DNA of 64,000 nt from Linderina pennispora (GCF_002104995.1 NW_024468251.1:372001-436000); one strand, 5' to 3'. Positions 24,021 to 34,549 are shown, counted from the first letter of the stretch. Program-made: numbers and translations. The notes: generated by a model from the letters alone, not told the origin.

Positions 24021-24960
24021 GGTGATACAGGAATCAAAAGCGCGCTTCTACTTTCTTCATTCCACTTGCCGCACAAACGTACATACTATCGTTATTCTCT
24101 TTCATTTTTTTATTTCTCTTTGCGGACTCGTTGCTGGCCATCGGTGAGCTTCCAAAAAGATGCATTGTTTCCAGTAGATGAAAACAGCCAAGGCAGCGGA
24201 GCACATGGCAACATGGTCGTGAGGCATCTCACTGGCGTGGGCATGCAGCGAGTACACCATGTCGCAATATGCCTGCACGGCTCCTTATCCACCCTTGACG
24301 ACAAGTGCCCCTGCCTGTGACAGATACAGCTTTCCAGCACCTGCATCTGCTTACGTCACTGTCCTGCATCAAGGAACCGAGCAGACACAACATGAATCGC
24401 CATATCAGCAGGGAAAGGTGATTATCCCACATCCAGCTGCCATGAAATGGGGCAAGGAGGCGTTGGCGCCGAGTAGCCTTCGCTCCAAGTCCGAGTCGGA
24501 TGGGACGGAGAGCCGAACCGAAACACCCTTTATATTCGACCATTTCGGCAAAGTTTCTACTGAATCCAAATATACTTTCAACGTATTGCAAGCAATCGCT
24601 ATAATACGGCCTCAGCCCAACCACTCCTGCAGACCATTTCCTCTTTGTTCACAAACTAACCGCCTAGCATGATTCGGCTAGCATCTAACAAAGGACCAGT
24701 GGCTGTTTGCCAGGTGTCCTCTACCCTGAAAGTGCGCAGCAGCAAGCTCGTTATAGTGTTGCTGGCCACATCATCAGGTGCAATGCTTTCGATTTCCTTC
24801 TCACTTTTTCAATCTGCTCTTCCATGCTAATTTTCCTACTAGAAATACTCTGCTCGCGATGCGAGCTCGGCTGCTAGTCAGCATGGGTTGACACGTCGAT
24901 AAGGGCATCACGGCGAACCGGTCATTTGAACGTGTCGGATGGTTGTTGGTGCAATGTCGA
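24021..24960. other. intergenic
   Basis: 3' flank of DGK and boundary to the accessory region. Only short unsupported open frames; no repeats or RNA genes recognised. Confidence 0.4.
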
Positions 24961-26374
24961 TCATGGACATCTCCTGTCTTGATGGCCTGCTCTGCGTAGG
25001 CACTTCAGCGCTGGCTCGCTGCTGCTAGCAGCAGAATCGCCTGCTGCTGCACGCCTCTTGCGCGGCCTCTTTGTTGCAGGGGTGGTGCCAGAAGCATCGG
25101 CAACAATGGCCGTAAAGCGATGGAACCGTTCAGGAATACCGCCTGAATCACAGAGTGACTGGAAAATGAGTCTGAAGTTTAGAACTGCTGCGAGATCGCG
25201 GTTCAAGAGCCGAGACGAATAGGCCCGCCTGTATTGTGCCATGGCCCGCTTACATGACTCGCTTGTACAGCGGAGAAGGCCATGGCACTTCACAGTTGGG
25301 TTCTTCGATCTCTGGTAGGGCCGCGGGTTGGGAACATGCCGGAATGTCTGCTGCAGTGGCCTCTGTTGCATCCGATGGTATCTTCGCTGCTTCGCGTGCA
25401 GCCTTCTTGGCCAACTTTTCGCCCCTTTCTGCTGCTTTCCTTGCCTCTGTTGCTGCCCTCTTTGCTGCGTTGATCTTGGTAACCTCCTCACGTGTTTTCG
25501 AAACAAACACCTGCTTGATTATTTGCTTGTCCAAACGCACATGGCCTGGGATCCATGATGTCCGCAGAGGCAAGCATTGGGGAGGAGACTTGCCAAGCTG
25601 CTCATTCTCGATAAGCTGGCATAGACGAATGTATGCATGCAGATACTTAAGTGGATTTGCCTTGGCATCATAGTATCGGCTGTCTTTGGCGAATCTGTAC
25701 TTGGCATCATAGGCATTAAGGACTGGTGCCAGCTTGTTGTAGATTGCAAGCATCGGTGGGGTGAGCACACTGAGATCAGGGTGCCTAGAGGCAACTGCCT
25801 GGCGGAGCTTCTGTGCAGGCGTATAAATATACACTTGACATGCATTATTGAACTCAGCCTTGGACACATTGCCAATTTTACTGTGCAGTGTGTTTTTGCG
25901 GCTGCGAATATCAATCAATTTGGCCAGAATCCGCTGTAGGTAAGTGCCATAGTGCAACAAAATGTTGCTCTTGTATGCTGTCATCAGCTCGGTATCCACG
26001 TATGTCGCTACCTGATTCATTTCACGTACGCCATGTAGCTCGATATCGCCATTATGTAATAGATAATCATAAATATGATATCTAATTACATCACCGAAAT
26101 CTGCGCTCGACAGTTCTGACTTGTCCTTCCGGTTGACGAAATCCTCGGCAGATATGGCCATCTTCGCCTTCAGGTTGTGATAAATGAATAAATAAATTGA
26201 ACAAAAGAATCCCTTTTTCACAAGTATTGAAGGGTCAAATGTATCACTATCAGCTAGTTGATGGAGTAATATCCATCGTGCAAGCATGTATGTATGCTCT
26301 TTGATGATATTGACGCTGTGTACAAATTGCTCTAGGCGGGGGCAACATAGAATCACGGAAGCCAATACCACCAA
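24961..26374 (-). pseudogene. Fanzor-like (eukaryotic TnpB/OMEGA family) gene, internally deleted and frameshifted
   Basis: Two overlapping minus-strand frames form one relic. The first (26374 to 25250; first in-frame ATG 26287) has the N-terminal part of Fanzor/TnpB-like proteins: an IKEHTYMLARWILLHQ block, YYDAKANPLKYLHAYIRL and CLPLRTSWIPGHVRLDKQ (about 25.54-25.58 kb). The second (to 24961) has the C-terminal part: NPRPYQRSKNPTVKCHGLLRC and a zinc-ribbon/RuvC-III motif LLNRDLAAVLNF (about 25.19-25.20 kb), then a basic tail (KRPRKRRAA). Between the blocks there are only about 90 residues of Ala/Lys-rich linker, where family members have roughly 200-250 residues with the RuvC-I aspartate and RuvC-II glutamate. 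Neither motif is visible in any frame, so nuclease activity is unlikely. Family assignment rests on remembered motif order, not a search. Confidence 0.6.
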
Positions 26375-27032
26375 GTGATGTCTTTATGGCAGTAGTGCTA
26401 CTGGTAATATTCATTTGAGAAATTCAATAGGCAAAGTAAGAAGAGAAATGATGCTGTTCAGTTTTGCTTTATTGCGTATGCATAGCATTAAGAACTTTTA
26501 TTAAGAATGATCTGGCTTGCATGGTTCTTAGGGCCCTTAGCACTGATACAGTCTCTTGAATCAGTCTATACATACTGGGTCCATTGTGACCCAAATACTA
26601 CCGCTTACGCATGTTCATAAGACAAATTAATTTATAAAATAAACCTACAAATATTGCATGACTGTTAGAAGAGCTACATGGCCTTATTCAATAGGTGCTC
26701 ATAAATATCCTAAGAGTGTTGCGCAGCCGGTGATGACCACCATGATGACGCCATGGAAGTTATCAGGCCGACCGACAATGAGAGCAGCTCTTGCGCTGAA
26801 CCAATGGAGATATCTAGTGGAGACCTGTGACCACTACAATACCAGCTTGTCACCCTGGTTTCACTGATGAGGTCAGATGCCGCACAAGATCAAAAAGGAG
26901 TTTATAGAGTAAGTCACTGAAACCCATATTGAAGCTTAAGAGCTTTATTTTATTTTATTTTTAACCAATTAAATAATTTCTAGCGGATAGTTGGACACTT
27001 TTTGGATTATAAAATCTTATATATAGGTAAAG
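26375..27032. other. AT-rich spacer between Fanzor-like relic and retroelement
   Basis: AT-rich, no coding features. It may hold the decayed remainder of the 5' LTR: a TTTTTGGA string shared with the 3' LTR lies near 26999. I see no clear terminal inverted repeats for the Fanzor-like locus. Confidence 0.35.
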
Positions 27033-27063
27033 ATATTCGATAACCACTCATTCCCCAAGTTAA
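27033..27063 (+). repeat. remnant of 5' LTR (3' end)
   Basis: 31 bases starting ATATTCGATAACCACTCATT are identical to the end of the 3' LTR at about 31663-31693. Sequence upstream has only patchy similarity to the rest of the 3' LTR, so the 5' LTR is heavily diverged or truncated. Confidence 0.75.
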
Positions 27064-27104
27064 TATTTTTTTGAGTGAAACCTTTCAGTATAGACTGTAA
27101 CGAT

Positions 27105-28107
27105 ATGACTGAGGGAAAAGCCGGAGGACCGGCTAGCAACCTGCGCCAAGAGCAACTGCATGAGCTGACCATCAAACTCACCAAGCATATTGTGATGCTT
27201 GAGGATCGCAAGACTGATATCATGATAAGGCTAATGGACCTCACACTGGACGAGGCCAAAGACAGCAAACTCCAGCAGGCTGAGCAAGGGCTTGCCGAGG
27301 TTGAGAAACAACTTGGTAACACCAGAACCCAGCTGGACAGAGTCAAGTTCTGTGAACAAACTGCAAATACTGCACTACCTGCTCACACACCACTCATAGA
27401 AGCGATAACCCCAACTGAGGCAAGTGGGCTAATGACTGATGGTAATGGTATCAAGGAATGGCACCCATATATACACCACTACAACGAGCAAAACAAGGAC
27501 CAGCTTACAGCACTACACCACTTACCCAGGTACACCAATGATGATGAGGAAGGCGACGACATTGAGACTTTCTTAGACAAGTTTCAGCATGAACTCAGTA
27601 CCTATGGCCTACCCCTCGATAACTATTGGACACATCTGTTGCCTGTCTGCTTTGTGATAGAAGATGACAAGTGGTTGAGGAGCCATGTTTCACCAAGCCT
27701 TGGCTGGAGGCAGGCACACACCAGCATTGTTCACCATTTTGCTGGGGAGAAAATCCATTACCAGTTCACCATGGAGCTATTTCAGTACAAGACCCACCCC
27801 AATGAGTCACCATCAGCATTTGTCTCCCAGTACTGGCAACATTGTTCTCAGAGCCAGTGCAAAGGACAATGATAGCCTGGTAATCAACCAACTCTTCAAC
27901 CTGCTGCCATGGGATGTCAGTTGTGTGCTGTCAGCATGGCAGCAGCAGCAGCATGGGGCCATCATACTTGTGGCCATTAAGCAGCAGCTCTGTAAGATAA
28001 GCATTGTCGACAAGCCAGACACAGAGCCAGCAGAGCCAACAAGGAAGAGACCATGCACCAAGACCTGCAAGTACTATGGCAAAGGTAACCACTCTACCAA
28101 GGAATGC
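27105..28107 (+). pseudogene. retrotransposon gag (damaged)
   Basis: Starts MTEGKAGGPASNLRQEQL with an N-terminal coiled-coil region, followed by a capsid-like block (FLDKFQHELSTYGLPLDNYW). A one-base shift near 27845 moves it into a second frame (DNDSLVINQLFNLLPWDV). It ends in a CCHC zinc knuckle, CKYYGKGNHSTKEC, where the second cysteine codon reads TAT (28075-28077). The frame then meets stops at 28108 (TGA), near 28132 (TAG) and near 28147 (TGA) before a second knuckle. Confidence 0.85.
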
Positions 28108-28191
28108 TGACAGACCAAGAGGGAATGCTGCTAGTCACCTGAGCCATGAGCCAGGGAGCTATCCCCTGAAGCCAAGTCTGACAAAGAGGAC

Positions 28192-31100
28192 TTGAAGAAC
28201 TCAGCCAAGCCTAGAGGGTCAGGAGTCACCTGCTATTCATATAGAGAATTGGGACACCTGTCTACCAAATGCCCACATAGGATAGCAAAGGCCAAATTCA
28301 TAGCCATGTGGCACCAGCAAAATGATGAGAGGATTATTATGCTGAAAGCCAATGGTATGCAGACATCTGTATTTGTTGACATAGGTGCAGATATTTCAGT
28401 GATCTCCCAGGAACTGCTCAATGAGCTCCAAGTTGAGGTTCAGCCTGCCAAGATAAAACTGCAGATAGCCAATCCTGGTGAGCCACTGCATATTGTAGGG
28501 CAGACTGAAATCACCCTCAGCACCACATCTTACCTGATCAAGACAACACTACTGATAGCACTGACCATTGAGTCAGCTGGCATCATTCTGGGGTATCCTG
28601 ATATCAAGAACCTCAATGTCAATATAATATCACATCATTGCTACTATCTGGACACCCTGATGACTGAGGAACATGTAAATAATACTGATGAAACTATGGT
28701 AATCACAACTGAGACTGCAGATGATGTTCCTGTCAATGCTCAGAAAGAATACCAGGACTATATTGCCAGTGTTCTGCGGGAGAACCACAAGATTGGACAC
28801 ACGTTCTCTATGCCCACTACCAGAAGCATACATTACTGTACATATGGGTAATCACAAACCCACATACCAACATCAATATCCTATTGCACATGCAATGAGA
28901 AACTCCTATGATACAGTCATACAAGGATGGATCAATGAAGGTGTAGTAGTTCCAGTACGTAAGGCATCGTTGTACAACTCTCCCATGTTTCCAGTCCCAA
29001 AGAAAGATGCTGATAGGTACCTCACCTTGTGCAGGCCCTGCATGGACTTTCGTGCCCTAAATGACACAATCGAGGAAGATAAGTACCCACTCCCCATTAT
29101 CTGGGACATATTCGCAGACATAGGGTCTGCAAGATACTTTACGTCACTCAACTTAAAATCAGCCTACTTGCATATGCCTTAGCACCACAACACCAGCACA
29201 AATTGGCTTTTACTTGGCACCACTGCCAGTACATATTCACATGTGCACCATTTGGTTTGAAGACTCTGCCCTCACACTTCCAAAGGCTCATAGTAACCAT
29301 CCTATATAACCTGCCATTTGCACAGGCATATATAGATGATATCATGGTATATAGTGATACACTCAAGAAACATATGAGATATATGAAGGAGGTGATAAGG
29401 AGGCTCAATGAGGCCATGTTGATACTGAACATAGACAAATGCCAATTCTGTAAGAAATCCCTCACATTGTTGGGGTTTAAAATCAGTGCACATGGCCACA
29501 CACTGGACACAAAGCAAAGAGCACAAGTAGCAGATCTGCAAAGGTCACATACTGGCAAGCAGGCACAGGCCCTTATGGGCTTCCTGAACTACTTCCGTGA
29601 GCATGTTCCTAATATGAGTATGCTTACGGTGCCTCTGAATCAGTTGTCACAGCTCTAGGAAATCCAAAAGGAAGACTGGACAGCCACATATGCAAGGGCC
29701 TTCCAGGCTGTCAAATCTCTGCTGCAGGACCCACCATTCTTGCACTTCCCTGATTGGACACAACCATTCTTCATAGCCACTGATGCCTCAGATGTGGGCA
29801 TTAGTGCAGGTCTATATCAGGTAGATCAGCAGAATGGACAAAAACAATACATATCTTGGCAAGCACGCATGCTCACAGCTGCCGAAAGAAACTACTCCAC
29901 AACAAAAAGAGAGCTACTGGCAATTGTCTTTGCACTCAAGCGCTTTTACCCATATATCTGGGGTCGCCATTTCACGCTTTTCACTGACCATAAGGTGCTG
30001 ACGTACCTACACACCCAGCCGCATTTATCGCCAATGCTGGTCGGCTGGTACGACCACATTTTCGCACATTCCTTTGAGGTTGTGCACCGACCTGGCATCC
30101 TGAACACCCTACCCGACTCCTTATCCCGCCTCTACCCGCAGTCTGAGGCTGGGAAGGGGGGATTCAGTGACTCTCGACCACACCTCCACACCTCGCTCAT
30201 CATTCGCTGCCTACCACTAGCCAACCACGACCTACAGGAGGAGACACCAGAAGAACTCTGCCAAGGATTACTGGCCAAACAGCATGCCATCGGGCACTAC
30301 GGCGCAGAAGCGATGGTTCGATCCCTACATGAGAATGGTTTCAGATGGCCCAAGATGCTTGAGGATGCGAAGCGAACCACGCAGCGCTGCATATAGTGTC
30401 AGAGATACAACATCCCACGCCGTGGCTTTCACCCAGTCACGCCAATCCTAGCTAGCGCCCCATTCGACCACATAGCCATCGATTTGGCCGGGCCAATGAC
30501 GACATCCACCCAACAGCAGCACTACCTATTCATACTCATTGACATTCACTCTAGGTTTGTGATCCTGCGCAGCTTACCTGACAAATCGGCCTCTGCCATC
30601 GCCAAAACCCTGATACAGATATTCTTTGACTTTGGGTTCCCTCGCATCATCCAGCATGACAACGGCCGTGAGTTTGTCAATGAGGTTGTTGCCACACTGG
30701 TCAGAGAGACACGCATTGACCAACGACTGATCACGCCATATCATCCGCAGGGCAATGGAGCAGCCGAGCGGGCAGTGCGCACTGCAAGACTCATGATCAT
30801 GAAATTGGTCAATGGTGTGATGAATCAGTGGGATTTATTCCTGCCATTTGCACAGTATTGTATCAACTGCAACATCGTGCGACGTCACCAATCGGCACCT
30901 TTCGCAGTCATGTTTGGACGAGCACCGAACAGCTGGGAAGATCACTCTGAAGCCGTAGCAGCACCCGCAAGCGCCAGAAGACAGCAACAACGGGCAGATT
31001 TCATGAAGAACGTTCTATTCCCTGCGATCAAGAATGCCACGAAGAAGGTAGCTGAGGCGTACGTACAGCAACATGCCAAAACGTATAAGATCATGTACAT

Positions 31101-31527
31101 ACCGGTGGGCACCTATGTGATGACGATCCAGCACAACAGAGCCAACAAACTTGATCCGGCAAATGAAGGACCCTACCTGGTGACAGCAATCACTCGAGGC
31201 GGAAGCTACATGCTCAAAGATATGGAGGGACAACAGCTGGCTCGGAACTACACCGTATCGGAACTCCACCCCATCTCAGACGAACCCCTGTTTGAAGAGG
31301 CATCTCTAGAAGTAGACAAGATTCTCGGCCACCGAGTCAACAAGACCGGTGACCACGAGTACCGAGTGCGATGGAAAAGCAGCTCAGAAGCCGACTCGTG
31401 GGAGCCGTTTGAGAACTTCGACAGCCCCAGGCTCATTCGGGAGTACTGGCAGAAACTGGACGAGAGACAGCAGGCCAAGAGTGCACCAAAACGGGGGCGC
31501 GGCAGGCCAAAGTCTAGGAGGGGGTGA
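28192..31527 (+). pseudogene. retrotransposon pol (protease-RT-RNase H-integrase-chromodomain), damaged
   Basis: Same frame as the gag end. A second knuckle (CYSYRELGHLSTKC) has Tyr (TAT, 28240-28242) for the second Cys. The protease active site reads D-I-G instead of D-T-G (28378-28386). RT follows in another frame (PMFPVPKKDADRYLTLCRPC, FADIGSARYFTSLNLKSAY) and returns after a one-base loss near 29180, with YIDD intact at 29329-29340. RNase H begins at about 29.75 kb (FIATDASDVGISAGLYQ). The integrase has an HHCC zinc segment and a DDE set: D in AIDLAGPM, D in QHDNGREF, E in GAAER. The C-terminus carries a chromodomain (LEVDKILGHRVNK, YRVRWK, WEPFENF) and an AT-hook-like RGRGRPKSRRG. From 29203 to the end there are only two in-frame stops, TAG at 29656 and at 30394. 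Confidence 0.9.
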
Positions 31528-31695
31528 TGTTGACATTCGGGGTCCGGAGTCCCCCTGCGCCACCATAGACAAGGCCGAAACGCATACGTACAAAGGCCCA
31601 GACAGACGACCAGCCTTCCTTCTTCCCCTCAGTCAATTTTTGGAGAAATTATTTTGTTCGATATATTCGATAACCACTCATTCCCCAAGTTAACA
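31528..31695 (+). repeat. 3' LTR
   Basis: 168 bases beginning TGTTGACATTCGG and ending AAGTTAACA (imperfect terminal inversion TGTTGAC/GTTAACA), directly after a purine tract (AGGAGGGGG) and the pol stop codon. Its last 31 bases match the 5' LTR remnant. Confidence 0.8.
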
Positions 31696-31731
31696 CCATG
31701 GACCCAATCTTTCAGACAACTAATCCAAAAT

Positions 31732-32046
31732 ATGCCCACTTCTAACTACGCTAATAAGAATACAGGTGATCCAGTACATGCTGTGGAAGGTGGTCAAGAT
31801 CAAAGGTCAATGGCACCACAGTTCCTCAAGCGCGCCAAGACACCCTACATGTTGTTTTCACAAGTAAACTGGAAGCGTGTGCGCAAGGAAAGTCCTGAAG
31901 TCAGCTTTGTCAAAGTTGGCGATCTTCTGGGCATCATGTGGACAAATCTAGCCGAGACGGAGAAGGCTGTATATGTGAAGATGGCCAGAAATGACGCGGA
32001 ACGCTACGAAAAGAAGCTGTGCTGCGATAGGGCCGCGACAGCATAA
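31732..32046 (+). CDS. HMG-box protein, start 37 bases beyond the LTR
   Basis: 104-residue protein with one HMG box occupying the C-terminal two thirds: KRAKTPYMLFSQVNWKRVR, then VGDLLGIMWTNLAETEKAVY and YEKKLCC. The aromatic/Trp core positions of the box (F in MLFSQ, W in GIMWTN, Y in VYVKMA) are present. HMG boxes bind and bend DNA, in chromatin architecture or as mating-type/transcription regulators. The frame is open through the LTR boundary; 31732 is the first in-frame ATG. The retroelement therefore either cut off a longer 5' part or supplies the promoter. The 64-base region between LTR sequence and the box lacks low-complexity or export features. No damage is visible. Confidence 0.75.
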   Translation: MPTSNYANKNTGDPVHAVEGGQDQRSMAPQFLKRAKTPYMLFSQVNWKRVRKESPEVSFVKVGDLLGIMWTNLAETEKAVYVKMARNDAERYEKKLCCDRAATA

Positions 32047-32536
32047 AACCAACAAAGCAGTCAAGGATTTCTTACCATATAATTAGCTGACCTTTCTTGA
32101 CGATGAAATGGCATGGCCATTCGAGCAAAGGTGCTGTAGAGATGTACTATATGGCTTCACATTTGAGTAGCAAGCACTCAGAGACGTGCTCAGCCGTGCC
32201 TTTTCTTGCACAGGTAGTATACATACCGACAAGTTTGTACTGCATGGCATGTGCAAACTTGTTGAGTGCATCGCCTTCTCCTTGCCACCCACTCCTCCCA
32301 TCCGGCACAAATTGGCGGTGGATGTCCATACTTGGTTCTTGGAGCAATATACACGAGTCTCATCTGCGCTGCGACTGAAAACTCTGTGCTCTGCTCCATT
32401 CATATCCAGAGGAATGCCCAATAGTTCAGAAAATGATGGTATTTACGAATATACTGACAGTTTTATGTTGCAAGAGCACTATCGCTTGGCCCTTTTGATA
32501 CAATTTTTACAGAGTGAGCCTCCAGCTGGGTCGAGA
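32047..32536. other. intergenic, convergent 3' flanks
   Basis: Between the HMG-box gene and the lysozyme, which converge. No gene or RNA recognised. Confidence 0.4.
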
Positions 32537-33388
32537 TTACTGGCAGTTGGGGAAAGCCAGCTTTGATGAGGGTGTGTTGAACAGGTTGATCTCGGCATTA
32601 CGGCGGCGGACAAGCCCATCAAACACTCTTCCACCAGCCAGGCGCCACTTGGGCAGCTCCTGTGCAGCCACCGAGCCTGGATTCTCGCCGGCATTCAGCC
32701 GCCTGATCAGGGTCGATGACTTCGCGTTGGAGCAACCGACATTGAACACCCACGATGTCAGTGCACCCCACTGGTTGTCGTTGAGCATGATCGAGCTCTT
32801 GAGGTACGTGGCAAGGCACGACGAGTAGGCAGGGATGTCGTCGTTGAGCAGGGCGTCGGCAGTGGACTGGCTCAGCGGGAAGCTGTACTTGACCTCACCG
32901 CAGCCCTTGGTCTGGCATCGGTGGCCAAAGCCGACAGTCGGCAGGCCAATGGGGTCAGGCGAGGGGGCTGGCACGAATTTGTTGGAGCTCTCATACTCTT
33001 TGATCAGGCTGACAGCTGCAGAGTTCAGAGTCCTGCAGAACCCGCTGCCGCCGGTGTTGCCGGTGTTGCCAGTGTTGCCAGTGTTGCCAGTGTTGCCACC
33101 AGATGCACCACACTTGTCAGCGACGTAGCTGCTGGATCCGGTTTTGACATAGTAGTCGGCAACATAGCACCCGTCCTGGGTTTTGTCCCACAGCGAATCG
33201 CCCTTGATTGATTCACCTTCGGTCTGGCAGGAGAGCGTGACGTCGTCGCCACTGCTGTATGAGCGGACAACACCGTAGCTTGTGCCAGGGCCAGAGCGGC
33301 AGTTGACGTTGTTTCCCTTGATGGCATACCCGGATGCAACCTGGGAGAGGGAGATGAGGGCAATGGCAGAGATAGAAGAGATCTTCAT
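32537..33388 (-). CDS. secreted GH24 (T4-type) lysozyme with N-terminal SH3b domain
   Basis: Hydrolyses peptidoglycan; presumably antibacterial when secreted. 283 residues: signal peptide (MKISSISAIALISLSQVASG), an SH3b cell-wall-binding domain (NVNCRSGPGTSYGVVRSYSS), a repetitive Gly-Asn-Thr linker (five GNT/GNTG units, coding repeat near 33045-33095), then the GH24 catalytic domain from FCRTLNSAAVSLIKEYESS. Candidate catalytic residues are Glu in KEYES, Asp in SPDPIG and Thr in PTVGFGH. The C-terminal half (NDNQWGALTSWVFNVGC, LPKWRLAGGRVFDGLVRRR) is also typical. GH24 is mainly a phage and bacterial family, so horizontal origin is likely, but the frame is intact and has eukaryotic signals. 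No introns. Confidence 0.93.
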   Translation of the reverse strand: MKISSISAIALISLSQVASGYAIKGNNVNCRSGPGTSYGVVRSYSSGDDVTLSCQTEGESIKGDSLWDKTQDGCYVADYYVKTGSSSYVADKCGASGGNTGNTGNTGNTGNTGGSGFCRTLNSAAVSLIKEYESSNKFVPAPSPDPIGLPTVGFGHRCQTKGCGEVKYSFPLSQSTADALLNDDIPAYSSCLATYLKSSIMLNDNQWGALTSWVFNVGCSNAKSSTLIRRLNAGENPGSVAAQELPKWRLAGGRVFDGLVRRRNAEINLFNTPSSKLAFPNCQ

Positions 33389-33490
33389 GGCTGTATGTTG
33401 AAGGGTTTTTGCGGCTGTGTAAAAGCTAATGTTTTTGTTGGAATCTGAGTGTTGATGCTCTTTCCACTTTTCGCTGGAAGATTCCTCTGG

Positions 33491-33498
33491 CTTTTATA
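33491..33498 (-). promoter_or_regulatory. TATA box of the lysozyme gene
   Basis: TATAAAAG on the minus strand, about 103 bases before the ATG. Confidence 0.55.
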
Positions 33499-34468
33499 TG
33501 CGTGCTCAGTTACCAGCTCATCACCAGTGCACGGTCATGATATGCACAAGCGCCATGTGTGCCTGCTGACTAAAGGCTTGAGGTGTAATTTTAGAAAAAT
33601 CACGAAAGACCGTCGGCGCTATTATTAGTCCATCACCCAGTTTGACCAAGTCGGTGCAAGGTGAATACATTGGCACAAATGCATGCAGCAAGATTAAAAC
33701 AGGCTTTGCATAGTGCAAAGACATGGTAGCAGGGCTGAGCAGCAGCGGAGATTGAAAAGCCAGCGGTGCTAAAAATACCTTGCTCTTGCAGTTTTGTGTT
33801 GATTCCTGGTTCTCCTACTACAGGCGCAGATACAAATACGGGAAAGGGACAATTATTACATAACCAGTCTCAAGCAGGCCGGATCGAAATCCCGATGGGA
33901 ACCGGAATAATCCATTTACTAAAAATACATGCTGCCTGGGATGCAGAAGCCACTGGATAGCGGGTGCGTTGTGTGCTTGACACAAAGAAAAAGAATGCAA
34001 AAACATGGTGTGAGGCTACGTGTACACCTACCGCAGTCGTCTACATTATAGTCGTGATCTACGAGCATGTATCCGAGATATATAAGGAGTTTGGATAGCA
34101 ACAGTGCCGTTAATGAGGAGCACAGACATGGTAGAACAGAGTGCCACAGCGCAGGCACCATGGCCATGAGGCAGGTAGTTGGTTTTATTTGTCTCAACTG
34201 CTGTAGTTTGGATACTATTCTGTGGGCATACTGGATTGGACATATGTCTTCATAGCAGTGTGGTGTCGTCTGGCATGGCCATGCTGGGCAGTATTAAAGA
34301 AGGCTATATGTGACCACACACGAGCAGTGCGCAAGTATATTGTAGATTGGTTTTCAGTTCTGCCATGGCGCAAAACAGATATAGTGCTGCAGTATATATT
34401 TGTCGACAGATTACAAAGACTAGATATCAAACTCCACAAAACAGAGTGTCAGACATGGGAGATTCCCA
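33499..34468. other. intergenic
   Basis: AT-rich with short unsupported open frames. No gene seen. Confidence 0.4.
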
Positions 34469-34549
34469 TCAGTGGATCCAGAAGACCTGGGCGTTGGCCG
34501 AAGCGACGGCGACAGCAGCGATGGCGAGGATAGTAGCGTAGGCGTTCAT
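34469..34549 (-). pseudogene. orphan promoter plus signal peptide (truncated secreted protein gene)
   Basis: A 26-residue frame is almost entirely a signal peptide (MNAYATILAIAAVAVASANA, then QVFWIH and a stop). It has an in-place TATA box (34623-34630) and an A/C-rich leader just before the ATG, so it looks like the real 5' end of a secreted-protein gene. No continuation in any frame was recognised downstream. It could be the relic of a deleted gene, or exon 1 of a gene whose second exon I cannot identify. Confidence 0.45.

Larger units (their letters stand above)
27033..31695 (+). mobile_element. Ty3/gypsy chromovirus (Metaviridae-type LTR retrotransposon), inactive
   Basis: Order gag, protease, RT, RNase H, integrase, chromodomain identifies a Ty3/gypsy chromovirus. 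The 3' LTR is 31528-31695; the 31-base end of the 5' LTR remains at 27033-27063. Gag and pol are broken by frameshifts and in-frame stops, and key residues of both zinc knuckles and the protease are substituted, so this copy cannot be autonomous. The 5' two thirds are CpG-poor whereas the last 1.6 kb is CpG-rich. Confidence 0.92.

Noticed and set aside
29179-29184. TAG after the RT motif as a further CAG-to-TAG mutation
   Set aside because: Reading continues correctly (LAPQHQHKLAFTW) after restoring one missing T, so the stop comes from a one-base loss, not from a transition.
33860-33900. A GGATCGAAATCCC string resembling a tRNA T-loop/B box
   Set aside because: The flanking bases do not form a T stem and no cloverleaf with an A box could be drawn upstream.
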